From Laspinema sp963821735 (GTDB lineage: Bacteria; Cyanobacteriota; Cyanobacteriia; Cyanobacteriales; Laspinemataceae): a stretch of 64,000 bases of DNA. Each line of letters starts with the position of its first letter. The first letter of the stretch is position 1. The position numbers and the translations under genes are program-made. Below the pieces are notes generated by a model. The model worked only from the letters and a program-made list of their open reading frames with translations. It did not search any database and had not been told where the DNA came from. The stretch lies in NCBI GenBank assembly GCA_963821735.1, contig CAWGFK010000024.1, positions 119,360 through 183,359 on the forward strand, read 5' to 3'. Of this stretch, positions 19,915 through 28,565 are shown one piece after another.

Positions 19915-20625
19915 GATATATCGAACCCAGCCCAGAAATAAAACGACACGATACGATTATCTCTCGGCACTCTAAACAATCGCTAACCGAAGGAAAAACT
20001 ACCATGAAAATTCTAATTCAGGCGGGACACGTACCGCGATATAAGGGGTACGTGTTCGGCAAATAAACCCTAGATAAAACAAAAAGGAGGTGAGGATTAA
20101 TATGAGACATGTGTTTCGTTTCTAATTAAAGTGTCAGAATACTTCCGGCAATTAATCATTTTTCGTTCAATCCTGTGATTAATTGTAATGGAAAAAACTG
20201 GGGTGAGCGGCGCTCACCCTACTGACTCAAAAGTAGGGTGGGCAACGCTCACCTTACTGATTGAAAAAATATAGAAGCACACTCATCCCTCAAAGACCCA
20301 TCGGCATTGCACCGACATCCCGGAGATCCGATTTTGACTTTACTTTGCGGGCACTAAATCTTTTAAAGATCCTCTCGATAAACGCTACAAAAATAGCAGC
20401 TATTACAACTGTCCAAGCAGCAAATCTCCAGCTAATTTTTTTCGTTACTGAGAAACAAAACAAGTGGATAAATTGTTGATTTTATGGGGAACAAATGTTT
20501 TTTAACTCCTAGTTAACATGAAGTGATTCCGGATTTATAATTTCTCAAACTCTAATTTTGCAACGAGTATATGAACTGTTTAAAGATGTTATAAAGAAAG
20601 AAAATCTCTAGGATTAACTCTAACC
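19915..20625. other. Intergenic region with small ORFs and hairpins
   Basis: A 20-codon frame (20004-20066, MKILIQAGH start, AGGA upstream) contains a perfect 9-base hairpin (20027-20035 and 20047-20055). A nearly ideal Shine-Dalgarno sequence, AAAGGAGGTGAGG (about 20081-20095), precedes a 7-codon frame (20102-20125, MRHVFRF). These may be leader peptides or remnants of a lost gene. Two GGGTGAGCGGCGCTCACCC-type repeat units follow at about 20,200-20,256. A 72-codon frame at 20261-20479 has no recognisable features. The ABC-exporter promoter should lie in the last 150 bases. Confidence 0.4.
20201..20256. repeat. Cyanobacterial palindromic repeat pair
   Basis: A perfect 8-base palindrome with a 3-base spacer (20201-20219) is followed by a degenerate copy of the type GTAGGGTGGGCAACGCTCACC (from about 20232). 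Repeats of this form are scattered through many cyanobacterial genomes. They are probably REP or MITE-like units. Confidence 0.55.
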
Positions 20626-22389
20626 ATGCAGCAGCTTATTTGGTTTTTCAAAACCCTCGTTAAATATATCGGCTCGTACAAATGGCAATTCATTCTAATG
20701 TTTGGCTGCTTAATTTTTGATGCGGCCTTTGATTCGGTACTAAGAGTCAGCCTGAAGTTTATTATTGATGCAGCAATTATTCCACAAAATTTTAAACTTT
20801 TAACTCAAATCCTATCCTTATTCGCTGTAGGCGCTATTTTATACATTGCCATTGGTTTACTGGGGCTCCTTTTGGGAGCGCGGTTGGGCATTATCATCAT
20901 CAACAATATTCGACGCTCCCTCTTCGAGCATCTCCAGAACCTATCAATGGAGTTTTTTGGACGACGTTCAGCCGGAGATATTGTCAAATGTATGATTTCC
21001 GATGTCCAAAAAGTAGAAAACGGTTTAATTTCAATGGGGCTAACTGTCGTTGTTTTAGAAATTAGTAACATCCTGTTTGCGACCATTTTTCTGTTTTTGC
21101 TCAACTGGCAGTTAGCCACTCTAACTTGTATTGGGATAACCCTCTGTATTGTCGCCCCTGCCCCCCTCGCCCAGATTGCCACTTCCAAAGGCTATCAGTT
21201 GTTGGAAAAAGAAGGGAAAATCGCCAGCATAGTCGAAGAAAATATTCTCTCCCAATCGGTGGTCAAACTTTTTGGCATGGAAAACCGAGCCACTCAGGAT
21301 TTTTCCGCTCACCTGAATGACCTGCAACGGATCTATGTCGGGGCAACTTTTGTATCCTACGCTGTGCAGAAAATTCCCATCATTCTTTTTGTCCTTACCC
21401 AACTGGCCATTTTAAGTATCGGTGCGGTGATGACCTTTCGCAATTTCATATCTGTGGGAACCCTAGTTTCCTATCAGGTTTTGTTGGTGGGTTTAAATTT
21501 GAGTATTTTGGGTTTTTCCGGGTCACTTCCGATTGTGATTGATGGCGTAGCTGCCCTGCAACGCATCACCGATATTCTCTCAGAAACGCCCACAGTTAAA
21601 GAAACCCCCGATGCAATTCCATTGCCGCATTTTTCCCAGGAAATTTGCTTTGAAAATGCCACCTTTAACTACTCTACTGAGAGAGTCGGAGTGAAAAACC
21701 TCTCCCTGACCATTCGTGACGGCGAGTATGTGATGTTTGTCGGGCAGAGTGGGGCTGGCAAAAGCACGATTGTTAACTTACTGACGCGCTTTTATGACGC
21801 GGATAAAGGCCGCATTCTGTTTGATGGAATTGATTTACGCCATGCCACCTTGCGTTCCCTGCGCTCTCAAATTGGACTGGTTTCTCAGGAGGTAATTTTA
21901 TTTAACACTTCCATCCGAGAAAATATCCGTATGGGCTATTTAGAAGCCAGCGACGCACAGGTGCAGACCGCCGCCAAAAACGCCGAAATTCACGAATTTA
22001 TTCTCACCTTACCCCAAGGATATGATACCCCCGTAGGCGACAGAGGCGGACAACTATCGGGGGGACAACGGCAAAGAATTGCCCTGGCGAGAGCGTTAGT
22101 GAGAGATCCGGCGATTCTCATTCTCGACGAAGCCACGTCTGCCCTGGATGTGGCAACGGAGGCGGGAATTCTCGCCACTATCGATCGCATCGCCAAACAA
22201 CGCACGGTAATTGTCATCACCCACCGCATCGCCCAAGCATTGCGTGCGGATAAAATCTTTGTCCTGGAAAATGGCAGCATTACCGCATCGGGACGCCATA
22301 CGGATTTGATGGAACAAGAAGGACTCTATGTCACCCTGTGGCAACAGGGTCATCAAACTTCTAACTCCCCCAAACTTCCTCTGTCCTAA
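20626..22389 (+). CDS. MsbA-type ABC exporter half-transporter
   Basis: The protein has 587 residues. An N-terminal type-1 exporter membrane domain with six predicted helices (about 20-310) is followed by one nucleotide-binding domain. Walker A is GQSGAGKST (about 375), the signature LSGGQRQR, Walker B ILILDEATSALD, and the switch histidine VITHR. It should act as a homodimer and drive lipids, lipid-linked sugars or small molecules out of the cytoplasm. It follows the glucan-lyase/AUDH genes after a 700-base gap and directly precedes a methyltransferase. A role in exporting the cluster's product is possible but unproven. The C-terminal 20 residues are Ser/Pro-rich and unremarkable. Confidence 0.9.
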   Translation: MQQLIWFFKTLVKYIGSYKWQFILMFGCLIFDAAFDSVLRVSLKFIIDAAIIPQNFKLLTQILSLFAVGAILYIAIGLLGLLLGARLGIIIINNIRRSLFEHLQNLSMEFFGRRSAGDIVKCMISDVQKVENGLISMGLTVVVLEISNILFATIFLFLLNWQLATLTCIGITLCIVAPAPLAQIATSKGYQLLEKEGKIASIVEENILSQSVVKLFGMENRATQDFSAHLNDLQRIYVGATFVSYAVQKIPIILFVLTQLAILSIGAVMTFRNFISVGTLVSYQVLLVGLNLSILGFSGSLPIVIDGVAALQRITDILSETPTVKETPDAIPLPHFSQEICFENATFNYSTERVGVKNLSLTIRDGEYVMFVGQSGAGKSTIVNLLTRFYDADKGRILFDGIDLRHATLRSLRSQIGLVSQEVILFNTSIRENIRMGYLEASDAQVQTAAKNAEIHEFILTLPQGYDTPVGDRGGQLSGGQRQRIALARALVRDPAILILDEATSALDVATEAGILATIDRIAKQRTVIVITHRIAQALRADKIFVLENGSITASGRHTDLMEQEGLYVTLWQQGHQTSNSPKLPLS

Positions 22390-22431
22390 CTACAAACTTG
22401 ACCTTTACTCAAACTTTTGGAACCTAAAATA

Positions 22432-23307
22432 ATGACGAACGCCAACGAAGAGCGCAAATGGTTAATTCCCTCATTTCATCCCATAAACGCCCAATCTGTG
22501 GAGAATGATAAAGCGAATTGGGATGAAATTCATGAAGATTACGAAAACCGGGTAGCCAGCTTAACTCCCGAACCAAAACTCTGCGAACTGCTGGTTTCTC
22601 CATCTACCGTGTCTCCCCGCTTCGATATTCCCAATTCTCCAGAAATCAAAGTCTTAATTGCCGGTTGTGGCTCGGAAATTCATCTTCAGAAAACCTTGCT
22701 AGAGGCTTGCCCGCAAATCGGACAAGTTTACTGCACAGACTTTTCTCAGGTAGGAATTGATAAATCCATTGAAAAATGGAAAGAAGCAGATGGAGCGTCT
22801 CGTCTGCAAAATAATCAAATTGTTTTCGAGCGAGTCGATTCTACAAAATTTACAGAAGAAAAACCAGATTTACGAGACACATTCGATTATGTCTTGCTGG
22901 TGAATTCGGTTGTATCTAATGACGATGAAGCGAATCGTAAAATGATTGACGAATTCGCCAAGGTTCTCAAACCGGGAGGTAAACTCTACGGCTTCTTTCA
23001 AACGACTCTGTGTTATGTAGATATTTGCTACCTCAGTCGTAAACACGCCCACTGCATGACCGAAGGTTTCGTCGATGTTGCCCATAACCGAGTTTGGGAT
23101 GCGGAGTGGCAAGCTCCACAGATTTACTACACTCCTTTGCGGTTGAATCGCATCTTTAAAGAAGCGGGATTGAAGCGACTCAGTATGGAAATTGATTTCT
23201 TGGATTCTGAACGTTTTGTCGAATTTTTTAAAGAGGGAATCGACCATGATGACCCGGATATCTATTGTTGGCATCTTCTGGTCAGGTACGAGAAAGAAAC
23301 GGTTTAG
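22432..23307 (+). CDS. SAM-dependent methyltransferase
   Basis: The protein has about 291 residues from ATG 22432; a TTG at 22417 would add five. It has a class I Rossmann methyltransferase core. Motif I is VLIAGCGSEIH (around residue 80), the acidic residue after beta2 is in YCTDFS, and motif IV is FDYVLLVNSVV. LKPGGKLYGFF is the motif after beta5. The substrate cannot be read from sequence; the family covers small molecules and proteins. It starts 43 bases after the ABC-exporter stop, so the two are probably cotranscribed. They might modify and export a product of the upstream carbohydrate genes, which is inference. Confidence 0.8.
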   Translation: MTNANEERKWLIPSFHPINAQSVENDKANWDEIHEDYENRVASLTPEPKLCELLVSPSTVSPRFDIPNSPEIKVLIAGCGSEIHLQKTLLEACPQIGQVYCTDFSQVGIDKSIEKWKEADGASRLQNNQIVFERVDSTKFTEEKPDLRDTFDYVLLVNSVVSNDDEANRKMIDEFAKVLKPGGKLYGFFQTTLCYVDICYLSRKHAHCMTEGFVDVAHNRVWDAEWQAPQIYYTPLRLNRIFKEAGLKRLSMEIDFLDSERFVEFFKEGIDHDDPDIYCWHLLVRYEKETV

Positions 23308-23326
23308 CCGGACTTAGGGTGGAACC

Positions 23327-23437
23327 GAAACCGGGTTTTTGAAACAAATATAAGCGAAAATACCCAATTTATTATCGCAGAAACCCGGTTTCTTTTGCCG
23401 CCAGAAACCGGGTTTTTGAAACAAATATAAGCGAAAA
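23327..23437. repeat. 34-base direct repeat with AAACCGGGTTT core
   Basis: Identical 34-base units lie at 23327-23360 and 23404-23437, separated by a palindromic GAAACCCGGTTTC at about 23380-23392. Similar AAACCGGGTTTCT units occur at about 13,875 and 25,515. They look like dispersed cyanobacterial repeats. No CRISPR-like regular spacing is present. Confidence 0.6.
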
Positions 23438-23473
23438 GCCCAAAGCCTCATTGTGCTTATCAAAACTGTTCCA

Positions 23474-23725
23474 CTATTGTGAATTTTGATTCTCGCCGAT
23501 GAGGGAAACAGCCACCACCACAGGTGCATCCGGCCATAATTTCCCGCTTTCCTCATCCGCTGCTAACCCATGACTGCCATAATACCACTCTGGATTTACA
23601 TTCAGCCGGAGCCTTTGAGGGTGAATCTCCGTGATGTCATTAAATCCCCCTTCATATCCCGCCACCACGACTCGCGTTTCCGGGTCAAACTGCGATAAAA
23701 TATTAATTAACTCCCTGACATTCAT
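23474..23725 (-). CDS. Small conserved hypothetical protein
   Basis: This 83-residue protein opens with MNVRELINILSQFDPETRVVV and contains EGGFNDITEI. I recognise it only as a small protein type found in cyanobacteria and phages, with an N-terminal helix followed by a beta-sheet. No catalytic motif is visible. It lies just before a decayed toxin-antitoxin pair on the same strand. The start ATG at 23725 fits this usual N-terminus. Confidence 0.6.
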   Translation of the reverse strand: MNVRELINILSQFDPETRVVVAGYEGGFNDITEIHPQRLRLNVNPEWYYGSHGLAADEESGKLWPDAPVVVAVSLIGENQNSQ

Positions 23726-23732
23726 CGGCTGA

Positions 23733-23871
23733 TTAAACCTCTAATTCACTCACCAGGATAATTGTCATTTGTGTTACCTGCCTCAGTTGCCCATCATTCG
23801 TTAAAAACGCCTCACACCCAGCTACCAAAATAGATGCGGGTCACCCCTGTCAAAGCATCTTCAATCTTCAT
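23733..23871 (-). pseudogene. PIN-domain toxin remnant with internal deletion
   Basis: The first 15 codons (MKIEDALTGVTRIYF) match the start of a VapC-like PIN toxin. The sequence then jumps to VAGCEAFLTNDGQLRQVT and ends in LVSELEV, the usual PIN C-terminus, in a different frame. About 90 codons, including the acidic active site near the N-terminus, are missing. Its ATG at 23871 overlaps the end of the antitoxin-like gene by 11 bases, as in intact pairs. It is clearly non-functional. Confidence 0.6.
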
Positions 23872-24115
23872 ATTTGCTTTCCAACAGGCGATCGCGATGT
23901 TGTTGTGCTTCCCCCCGTACCTCATTAACCCAATCTTGAGCATCCCGCCCCTCTAGTAAATTGGGCGCTATCCCCCTAAACTCACTCAGCTTGTGTTTTT
24001 TTGGTTTAACCGTTTGCCGCTTCAATTGCTCCGTTGCATGGCTAATCACCTCCAATTGTTCCTCTGGATTCAGTTGCTCAATTTCCCGTAACACTTGCGC
24101 TAATAACGGACTCAT
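23861..24115 (-). CDS. Antitoxin-like protein of a decayed TA pair
   Basis: This 84-residue protein starts at ATG 24115 with a good ribosome binding site (AGGAGG, 7-8 bases upstream). A longer frame to 24253 is only the translation of the adjacent poly-T run and is rejected. An N-terminal helical part (LLAQVLREIEQLNPEEQLEV) and a basic middle are followed by KYED at the end. The arrangement, with an overlapping PIN start codon, indicates the antitoxin of a VapBC-like module whose toxin has been deleted. Confidence 0.65.
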   Translation of the reverse strand: MSPLLAQVLREIEQLNPEEQLEVISHATEQLKRQTVKPKKHKLSEFRGIAPNLLEGRDAQDWVNEVRGEAQQHRDRLLESKYED

Positions 24116-24173
24116 AACTCCAACCTCCTGATATTTTTCTAACTCGTTTTTATTTTTTTTATATATATATATA

Positions 24174-24237
<64 letters not shown>

Positions 24238-24283
24238 ACCTATAGTTTGGCAATTGCCGCTACCGTTGCATCCATCTGGTTTA

Positions 24284-24397
24284 TCAATTTAGCCAATTTT
24301 CTAAATTCAATCCCTCAATTTTCAACAAATCACTATCATTAGAAACTAGGGTTAAACCTTTAACAATAGCGGTTGCTGCAATCAACATATCTTTGGA
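24284..24397 (-). pseudogene. C-terminal fragment of a PIN-domain toxin
   Basis: The last 37 codons (KDMLIAATAIVKG, TLVSNDSDL, ENWLN end) match the C-terminal third of a VapC-type PIN toxin, including the conserved D-x-IAA and SNDxDL segments. The N-terminal part is gone, replaced by a palindromic intergenic repeat at 24396-24437. A spurious 64-codon frame runs from 24478 through the repeat into this fragment. Confidence 0.6.
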
Positions 24398-24437
24398 CCC
24401 CACCCTAACCCTCCCCTTGCCAAGGGGAGGGAACCGG
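24396..24437. repeat. Palindromic repeat inserted in a toxin gene
   Basis: CCCTCCCCTT-GCC-AAGGGGAGGG forms a 10-base stem inside a 42-base unit of a kind common between genes in many bacteria. It sits exactly where the PIN toxin coding sequence breaks off, so its insertion or associated deletion may have inactivated the toxin. Confidence 0.5.
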
Positions 24438-24474
24438 ATCGGATAAAGAGGGCCGATCGCGCGGTGACTCTGGC

Positions 24475-24654
24475 TCATTCCCGAAATGCTTTGGCCCTTT
24501 CTGCTGGAGTGGCGGTTTCATAAAAAGGACGCTCTTTTCCCTCCGATGAAGTTTGCTCTTGCGGTGCTTTGAGCTTTTCTTCTAAAAGCGATCGCTCCTC
24601 TGGGGAAAGCGATTGAACAACTTGGGCTAAAGATTCCCCTAATTTAATGTTCAT
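24475..24654 (-). CDS. Antitoxin-like protein, truncated duplicate
   Basis: This 59-residue protein starts at ATG 24654 (MNIKLGESLAQVV) with AGGAG upstream. It is a near copy of the antitoxin at 25242-25496, sharing SPEERSLLEEKLKA and TATPAERAKAFRE. A TGA here replaces the tryptophan codon of the longer copy, so this version lacks the last 17 or so residues. The partner toxin downstream is only a fragment. It is best read as a decaying duplicate. Confidence 0.6.
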   Translation of the reverse strand: MNIKLGESLAQVVQSLSPEERSLLEEKLKAPQEQTSSEGKERPFYETATPAERAKAFRE

Positions 24655-24755
24655 AAGTTCTCCTGTCATGCTGTGGGATAGAGCAGAAACCGGGCTTTTT
24701 TGGCTGCCGCTGCCTAGAATATGGAGAGCGATCGCCGCAATTTTAGCCCCTCACT

Positions 24756-25202
24756 TCAGAGCGATCGCATTTCCATCGGATGCACTGCCGTTACTTCTGC
24801 ATACCGGGCAAAATCCTTGATATTAAAAGTCAGGATATGAGTCAATCCATGCACTAACATTGCTGCCACCAACCTCGCATCATGGACATTAACTCCCCTC
24901 ACCCCATAACTCAGCACCAACCGTTCCCACTCAGAATAAATAGCTAACGTATCCGGTAACAGCAAAAAAAGCCCTTTTAACCGATTGACTTCGGCAGCGG
25001 CGTCCCCTGGGGTATGCCCTAACCCATTTTTGTCCGCAGGGCGGGTGTAAACATTCCAAAACTCAATTAAATTTTGGGGAATGATACAAACATCTCCCCC
25101 TTGAGCGAGCAGAATATTTGTCGCTGTTACCGCATCGGCGTGCATGGAATGGGTAGGGTCCGCACTCCGCAACAGAATATTAGTATCAATCAAAAATGAC
25201 AT
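24756..25202 (-). CDS. VapC-type PIN-domain toxin
   Basis: This 148-residue protein is a complete PIN nuclease. The first acidic residue is in FLIDTNILLR (residue 6 or so), and the others are in QNLIEFWNVYTRP and NVHDARLVAAM, with the C-terminal FNIKDFARY. The three or four acids bind Mg2+ for RNA cleavage in this family. The antitoxin at 25242 lies 39 bases upstream on the same strand, giving the usual antitoxin-toxin order. It is the only intact pair in this array. Confidence 0.85.
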   Translation of the reverse strand: MSFLIDTNILLRSADPTHSMHADAVTATNILLAQGGDVCIIPQNLIEFWNVYTRPADKNGLGHTPGDAAAEVNRLKGLFLLLPDTLAIYSEWERLVLSYGVRGVNVHDARLVAAMLVHGLTHILTFNIKDFARYAEVTAVHPMEMRSL

Positions 25203-25241
25203 TAACCCCTTTCTCCGTAAATGCTTTCTCGGCTAATGGCT

Positions 25242-25496
25242 TCATCGGATAAATAGGGCTGATTGCGCGGGTGAACTCACAGCCCACTCCCGAAACGCTT
25301 TGGCCCTTTCTGCTGGAGTGGCGGTTTCATAAAACGCTTTGGCCCTTTCATAAACGGTTTCATACAAAGGACGCTCTTTTCCCTCGGCTGAGGTTTGGTC
25401 CTGGTGTGCTTTGAGCTTCTCCTCCAAGAGCGATCGCTCCTCTGGGGAAAGTGATTGAACCACTTGGGCTAACGATTCCACTAATTTAATGTTCAT
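25242..25496 (-). CDS. Antitoxin partner of the PIN toxin
   Basis: This 84-residue protein begins MNIKLVESLAQVVQSL and has a helix-rich core with SPEERSLLEEKLKA. It carries a short internal duplication (ERAKAFYETATP then ERAKAFREW). It probably binds and neutralises the PIN toxin encoded just downstream and may repress the operon; no classical DNA-binding domain is obvious. A shortened duplicate lies at 24475. A ribosome binding site (AGGAGAAG) precedes ATG 25496. Confidence 0.7.
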   Translation of the reverse strand: MNIKLVESLAQVVQSLSPEERSLLEEKLKAHQDQTSAEGKERPLYETVYERAKAFYETATPAERAKAFREWAVSSPAQSALFIR

Positions 25497-25835
25497 AACT
25501 TCTCCTGTGGCTTAGAAACCCGGTTTCTTATATCAATCTTAGCTAATACAAAATCCGGTTGATCAAAATAGGTTTTCTGTTTTAGCCCGCGCAGGCACCG
25601 CGAACGTCCGCGTTTTTCCCCAGGCTTTCTACGCGGAACGCTACGCGAACAGCCTGCGGGTTTTTACAGACCTTTGACAATTGGATGGAGTATTACTGCG
25701 AGTTCGGCTGTTTCTCCCGCATTTCTCCCCCTGCCAACGCTTCCCCAAACAAAGAAAAGAAGACCCGATCGCTCGCGCCTTCTTTTCTAAATTTATTCCG
25801 ATTTTAAGACTGCAACTTAACGGGATAATTCAACT
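25497..25835. other. Repeat-rich gap downstream of glmM
   Basis: I see no gene in these 339 bases. They contain GAAACCCGGTTTC at about 25,515 and a cyanobacterial palindromic repeat of the form TACGCGGAACGCTACGCGAA at about 25,630-25,650. The glmM terminator lies at 25753-25788. Confidence 0.5.
25753..25788 (-). terminator. glmM terminator
   Basis: A perfect 10-base stem (25753-25762 and 25779-25788) with a 16-base loop lies about 50 bases past the glmM stop. On the minus strand it ends in CTTCTTTTCTTTGTTT, a U-rich tail that fits intrinsic termination. Confidence 0.6.
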
Positions 25836-27370
25836 CTAAGCGGCCAAATGTTGCTCAACAACTTGCACTAAATTTTCCGTCCAATAATTCGCCAAGTCCG
25901 CTGTTATTGTTTATCCCATCACCCGAATCAAGGGTTCCGTACCCGAAGCGCGCACTAAAATCCGACCCCAATCGCCCATTGCTGCTGTTGCACGGTCGAT
26001 CGCAATTTGCACGGGTTCGCAACTTTCCCAATCCATCCGGCGATCACCGTATTCTACTCGCACATTTCGTAACAATTGCGGATAAGTCTGGAAACTCTCA
26101 TCCACCATCTGCGCCAGGGAACCGCCATTTTGTCTAACAACCGTTGGGGATGAATCGCCGTCATCACCCCATCTCCGGTTACCCCATAGTGACGACAGAG
26201 GATATGACCGGATTGTTCACCGCCTAACATCGACCCGGTACGCAGCATTTCTGCATGAACGTGCTGATCGCCGACGGGAGTTCTGAGGAGTTTACCTCCC
26301 AATTTTTCCCAGGCCCGTTCAAACCCTAAGTTAGACATTACCGTAGCAACAATCGTCGAATCCGGGAGTTGACCGGACTGTTCCAGGGTATGTCCCCACA
26401 AATATAGAATATAATCCCCATCAATCGGGCGGCCTCTATCATCCACCCCTAAGACGCGATCGGCATCGCCATCAAAGGCAAACCCCATATCGGCATTGTA
26501 AGCCTTGACGGTGGATTGCAGGACATCCAGATGGGTGGAACCGCAGCCGACATTAATCCGATCGCCATCGGGGCGATCGTGCAAGCAGATAATTTCAGCC
26601 CCCAATGCCTTAAACACCTCCGGGGCCAACATCGCCGCTGCACCCCAGGCCAAATCTAAAACAATCCGCATTCCCTGTAATGGCAATTCTTCAGTCCCAT
26701 TACCATAAATCAACGGCAGTTGCAACGCTTTCGCATAATCCGCCACTAACTCGGGCCTATAATACTGATGTCCCCAGGCCCCTGTCAAACCGGCCAAGTC
26801 CATCTGCCCTCGGATCCCGGCTTCAATCTGCTTCTGCACCGCCCCGAGTAGCTTCGTCCCATCGGATCCAAAAAACTTAATTCCATTATCCCCCGGGGGA
26901 TTGTGACTCGCCGAAATCATCACCCCACCAATGGCCTCAGAAACGCTCGTCAAGTAGGCCACGCAGGGGGTCGGACATAATCCCAAATTCCAGACCTCTA
27001 ACCCTGCCGAGGTCAGCCCCGCAGAGAGGGCCATTGCTAACATATCGCTAGAATTGCGAGAATCTTGTCCTAAAACAATCGGACCCGTTGTCCCACTTTG
27101 GGCTTTCAGGACCTGACCGGCCCAAAATCCGACCTGCAAGGCGAGGGGTGCATTCAGAAAATCTCCCACTCGTCCGCGAATTCCATCGGTCCCAAATAAA
27201 GGAGTATTCGGCAGGTAAATTCCCGTTTCTACCAGGGAAAGGCGATTAATGACTTCTTTACCCCCACTGGGTTTGGGGTTTTGTACCGATTTAGACCCAT
27301 TCACCCCGGCGAGGGTTAAGGATGAGCCGTTTGATCCAGAGCCTTGCGTCCAGGCTGGAGTTGTTACCAT
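25836..27370 (-). pseudogene. glmM: Phosphoglucosamine mutase, frameshifted near the C-terminus
   Basis: GlmM interconverts glucosamine-6-phosphate and glucosamine-1-phosphate on the way to UDP-GlcNAc for peptidoglycan. FGTDGIRG, the phosphoserine loop ISASHNPPGDNGIKFFG, the metal loop AFDGDADRV and the sugar loop GGEQSGHI are all present. RASGTEPLIRVM, the phosphate-binding end, is in another frame. The frame breaks near 26,120, and again near 25,915 before the terminal NYWTENLVQVVEQHLAA. Because glmM is essential and all motifs survive, sequencing indels are far more likely than gene loss. ATG 27370 (MVTTPAW) is chosen over an ATG 21 bases upstream; about 60 residues precede the catalytic domain, longer than usual. 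Confidence 0.9.
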
Positions 27371-27565
27371 AATTTTATTCACTCCACACACACCAAAATA
27401 ATAGATTCACTGTGGAGAATAGCATTTCCACAGAAATATCCTACTAAATCAAGAGTAAAAAGCTGAAATCCGGAGTTCAGCCGGTTCAGCGTCTCCAGAT
27501 AGAAGGATCAGGGATGAATTTTCAGGATTTTTTTTCATCCTTGAGCGTTCATCTTTCAAAGATAG

Positions 27566-28411
27566 TCAAAGATAGTCTTTTAAAATTTCTCCTGTGGAGA
27601 TTCCGGTTTTAGACCAACTAAATTGACTGGCACGGGCTAGACCCAGTTCCCGGAGGCGCGATCGCGTGGTGGCACCCAGGGCTACGGCCAGCATGGCACT
27701 GGCAATTTCGCGAATATTGTAGGGATCGACTAAGATTCCCGCATCCCCAGTCACTTCCGGCAGAGAAGACCGATTGGAGGTAATCACCGGGGTCCCACAG
27801 GCCATTGCTTCTAAGGCAGGCAAACCAAATCCCTCCCACAAGGAAGGAAAAACCAAGGCGATCGCCTGATTCATCAATACCGGCAATTTCTCGTAGGGGA
27901 CATATTCCAGAAATTTCACTCGTTCACTTAATCCCAACTCTTTGACCTGTTCTTGAAGGGCGGGACTGTAGCGCGGGTCAGGGGAACCGGCTAACCACAA
28001 TTCATAGTCTGAACCCTGGGCTATATTCGCAAAGGCTGCGATTAATCGATGCAGATTTTTATAAGGGTCACAACGACCCACATAGAGAAAATAATTGCTA
28101 ACAGGTAAGTTTAAAAATTTAAAGTTATCCACATCATATCCCAAGGGAATCGGGGTAATTTTATCTACGGATATTTTACAAAAATTACTAATATCCCGAG
28201 CAGTGGAAAGGGAGTTACAAACAATATGAGTTGCTTGCTGTAACACCAGGGGAATATAATAGCGATGATAATAGGTTAAGGGAGAGCGCTTGTTGGGAAA
28301 GCGCAGGGGAATAAAATCATGAACCATCACCACAGACCGACAGGCCGAAAACAAGGGGGCTTCCGGCACTGGGGAGAACAGCAGTTGCGATCGCAGACTT
28401 TGATAAATTTT
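27566..28411 (-). pseudogene. GT4 glycosyltransferase, N-terminus lost at contig junction
   Basis: About 281 codons of a GT-B family 4 glycosyltransferase remain. The nucleotide-sugar-binding C-terminal domain is intact: YVGRCDPYKN, then FLEYVPYEKLP, and FPSLWEGFGLPALEAMACGTPV with the EX7E-type acids. Reading upstream, coding runs through KIYQSLRSQLLFSP to about 28,411 and then meets a stop inside foreign high-GC DNA. Roughly 100 N-terminal residues are missing. A GTG at 28369 opens a shortened frame but is not the real start. The intact family transfers sugars from nucleotide donors, often for exopolysaccharide. Confidence 0.85.
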
Positions 28412-28420
28412 CGGCTACAC
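28405..28420. other. Chimeric junction between cyanobacterial and high-GC DNA
   Basis: Cyanobacterial coding on the minus strand ends at about 28,411 and a high-GC coding frame on the plus strand begins at about 28,413. Base composition, codon choice and HIP1 content switch at the same point. Neither gene has its other end nearby. Confidence 0.85.
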
Positions 28421-28565
28421 CGAGGGCTTTGAGGACATGCAGCGGCGCGTGCCGGATGTGAGCAAGCTCGAAAGGACGATCGGGTTCCGTCCGCGGACCC
28501 CGCTCGACCAGATTATCGCGGATGTCGTCCAGGAGCACGAGATGGTCCTGGAGGTCTCCGCATGA
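28413..28565 (+). pseudogene. C-terminal fragment of NAD-dependent sugar epimerase
   Basis: Fifty codons reading GYTEGFEDMQRRVPDVSKLE, then TIGFRPRTPLDQII, match the C-terminus of UDP-glucose 4-epimerase-like short-chain dehydrogenases; this segment closes the substrate pocket. The frame is open to the chimeric junction, so the NAD-binding half lies on another contig. The stop overlaps the next start as ATGA, indicating an operon with the membrane protein that follows. Confidence 0.8.

Noticed and set aside
23327..23437. Possible CRISPR-like repeats
   Set aside because: Only two identical units are present, with a palindromic motif between them and no cas genes. They are dispersed repeats.
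24284..24478. 64-residue ORF including a PIN C-terminus
   Set aside because: The first half is translation of an intergenic palindromic repeat and of an out-of-frame antitoxin end.
28405..28420. Horizontal transfer of a glycan island into the cyanobacterium
   Set aside because: No integrase, tRNA or repeat lies at the boundary, and both genes at the boundary are cut. Misassembly is simpler.
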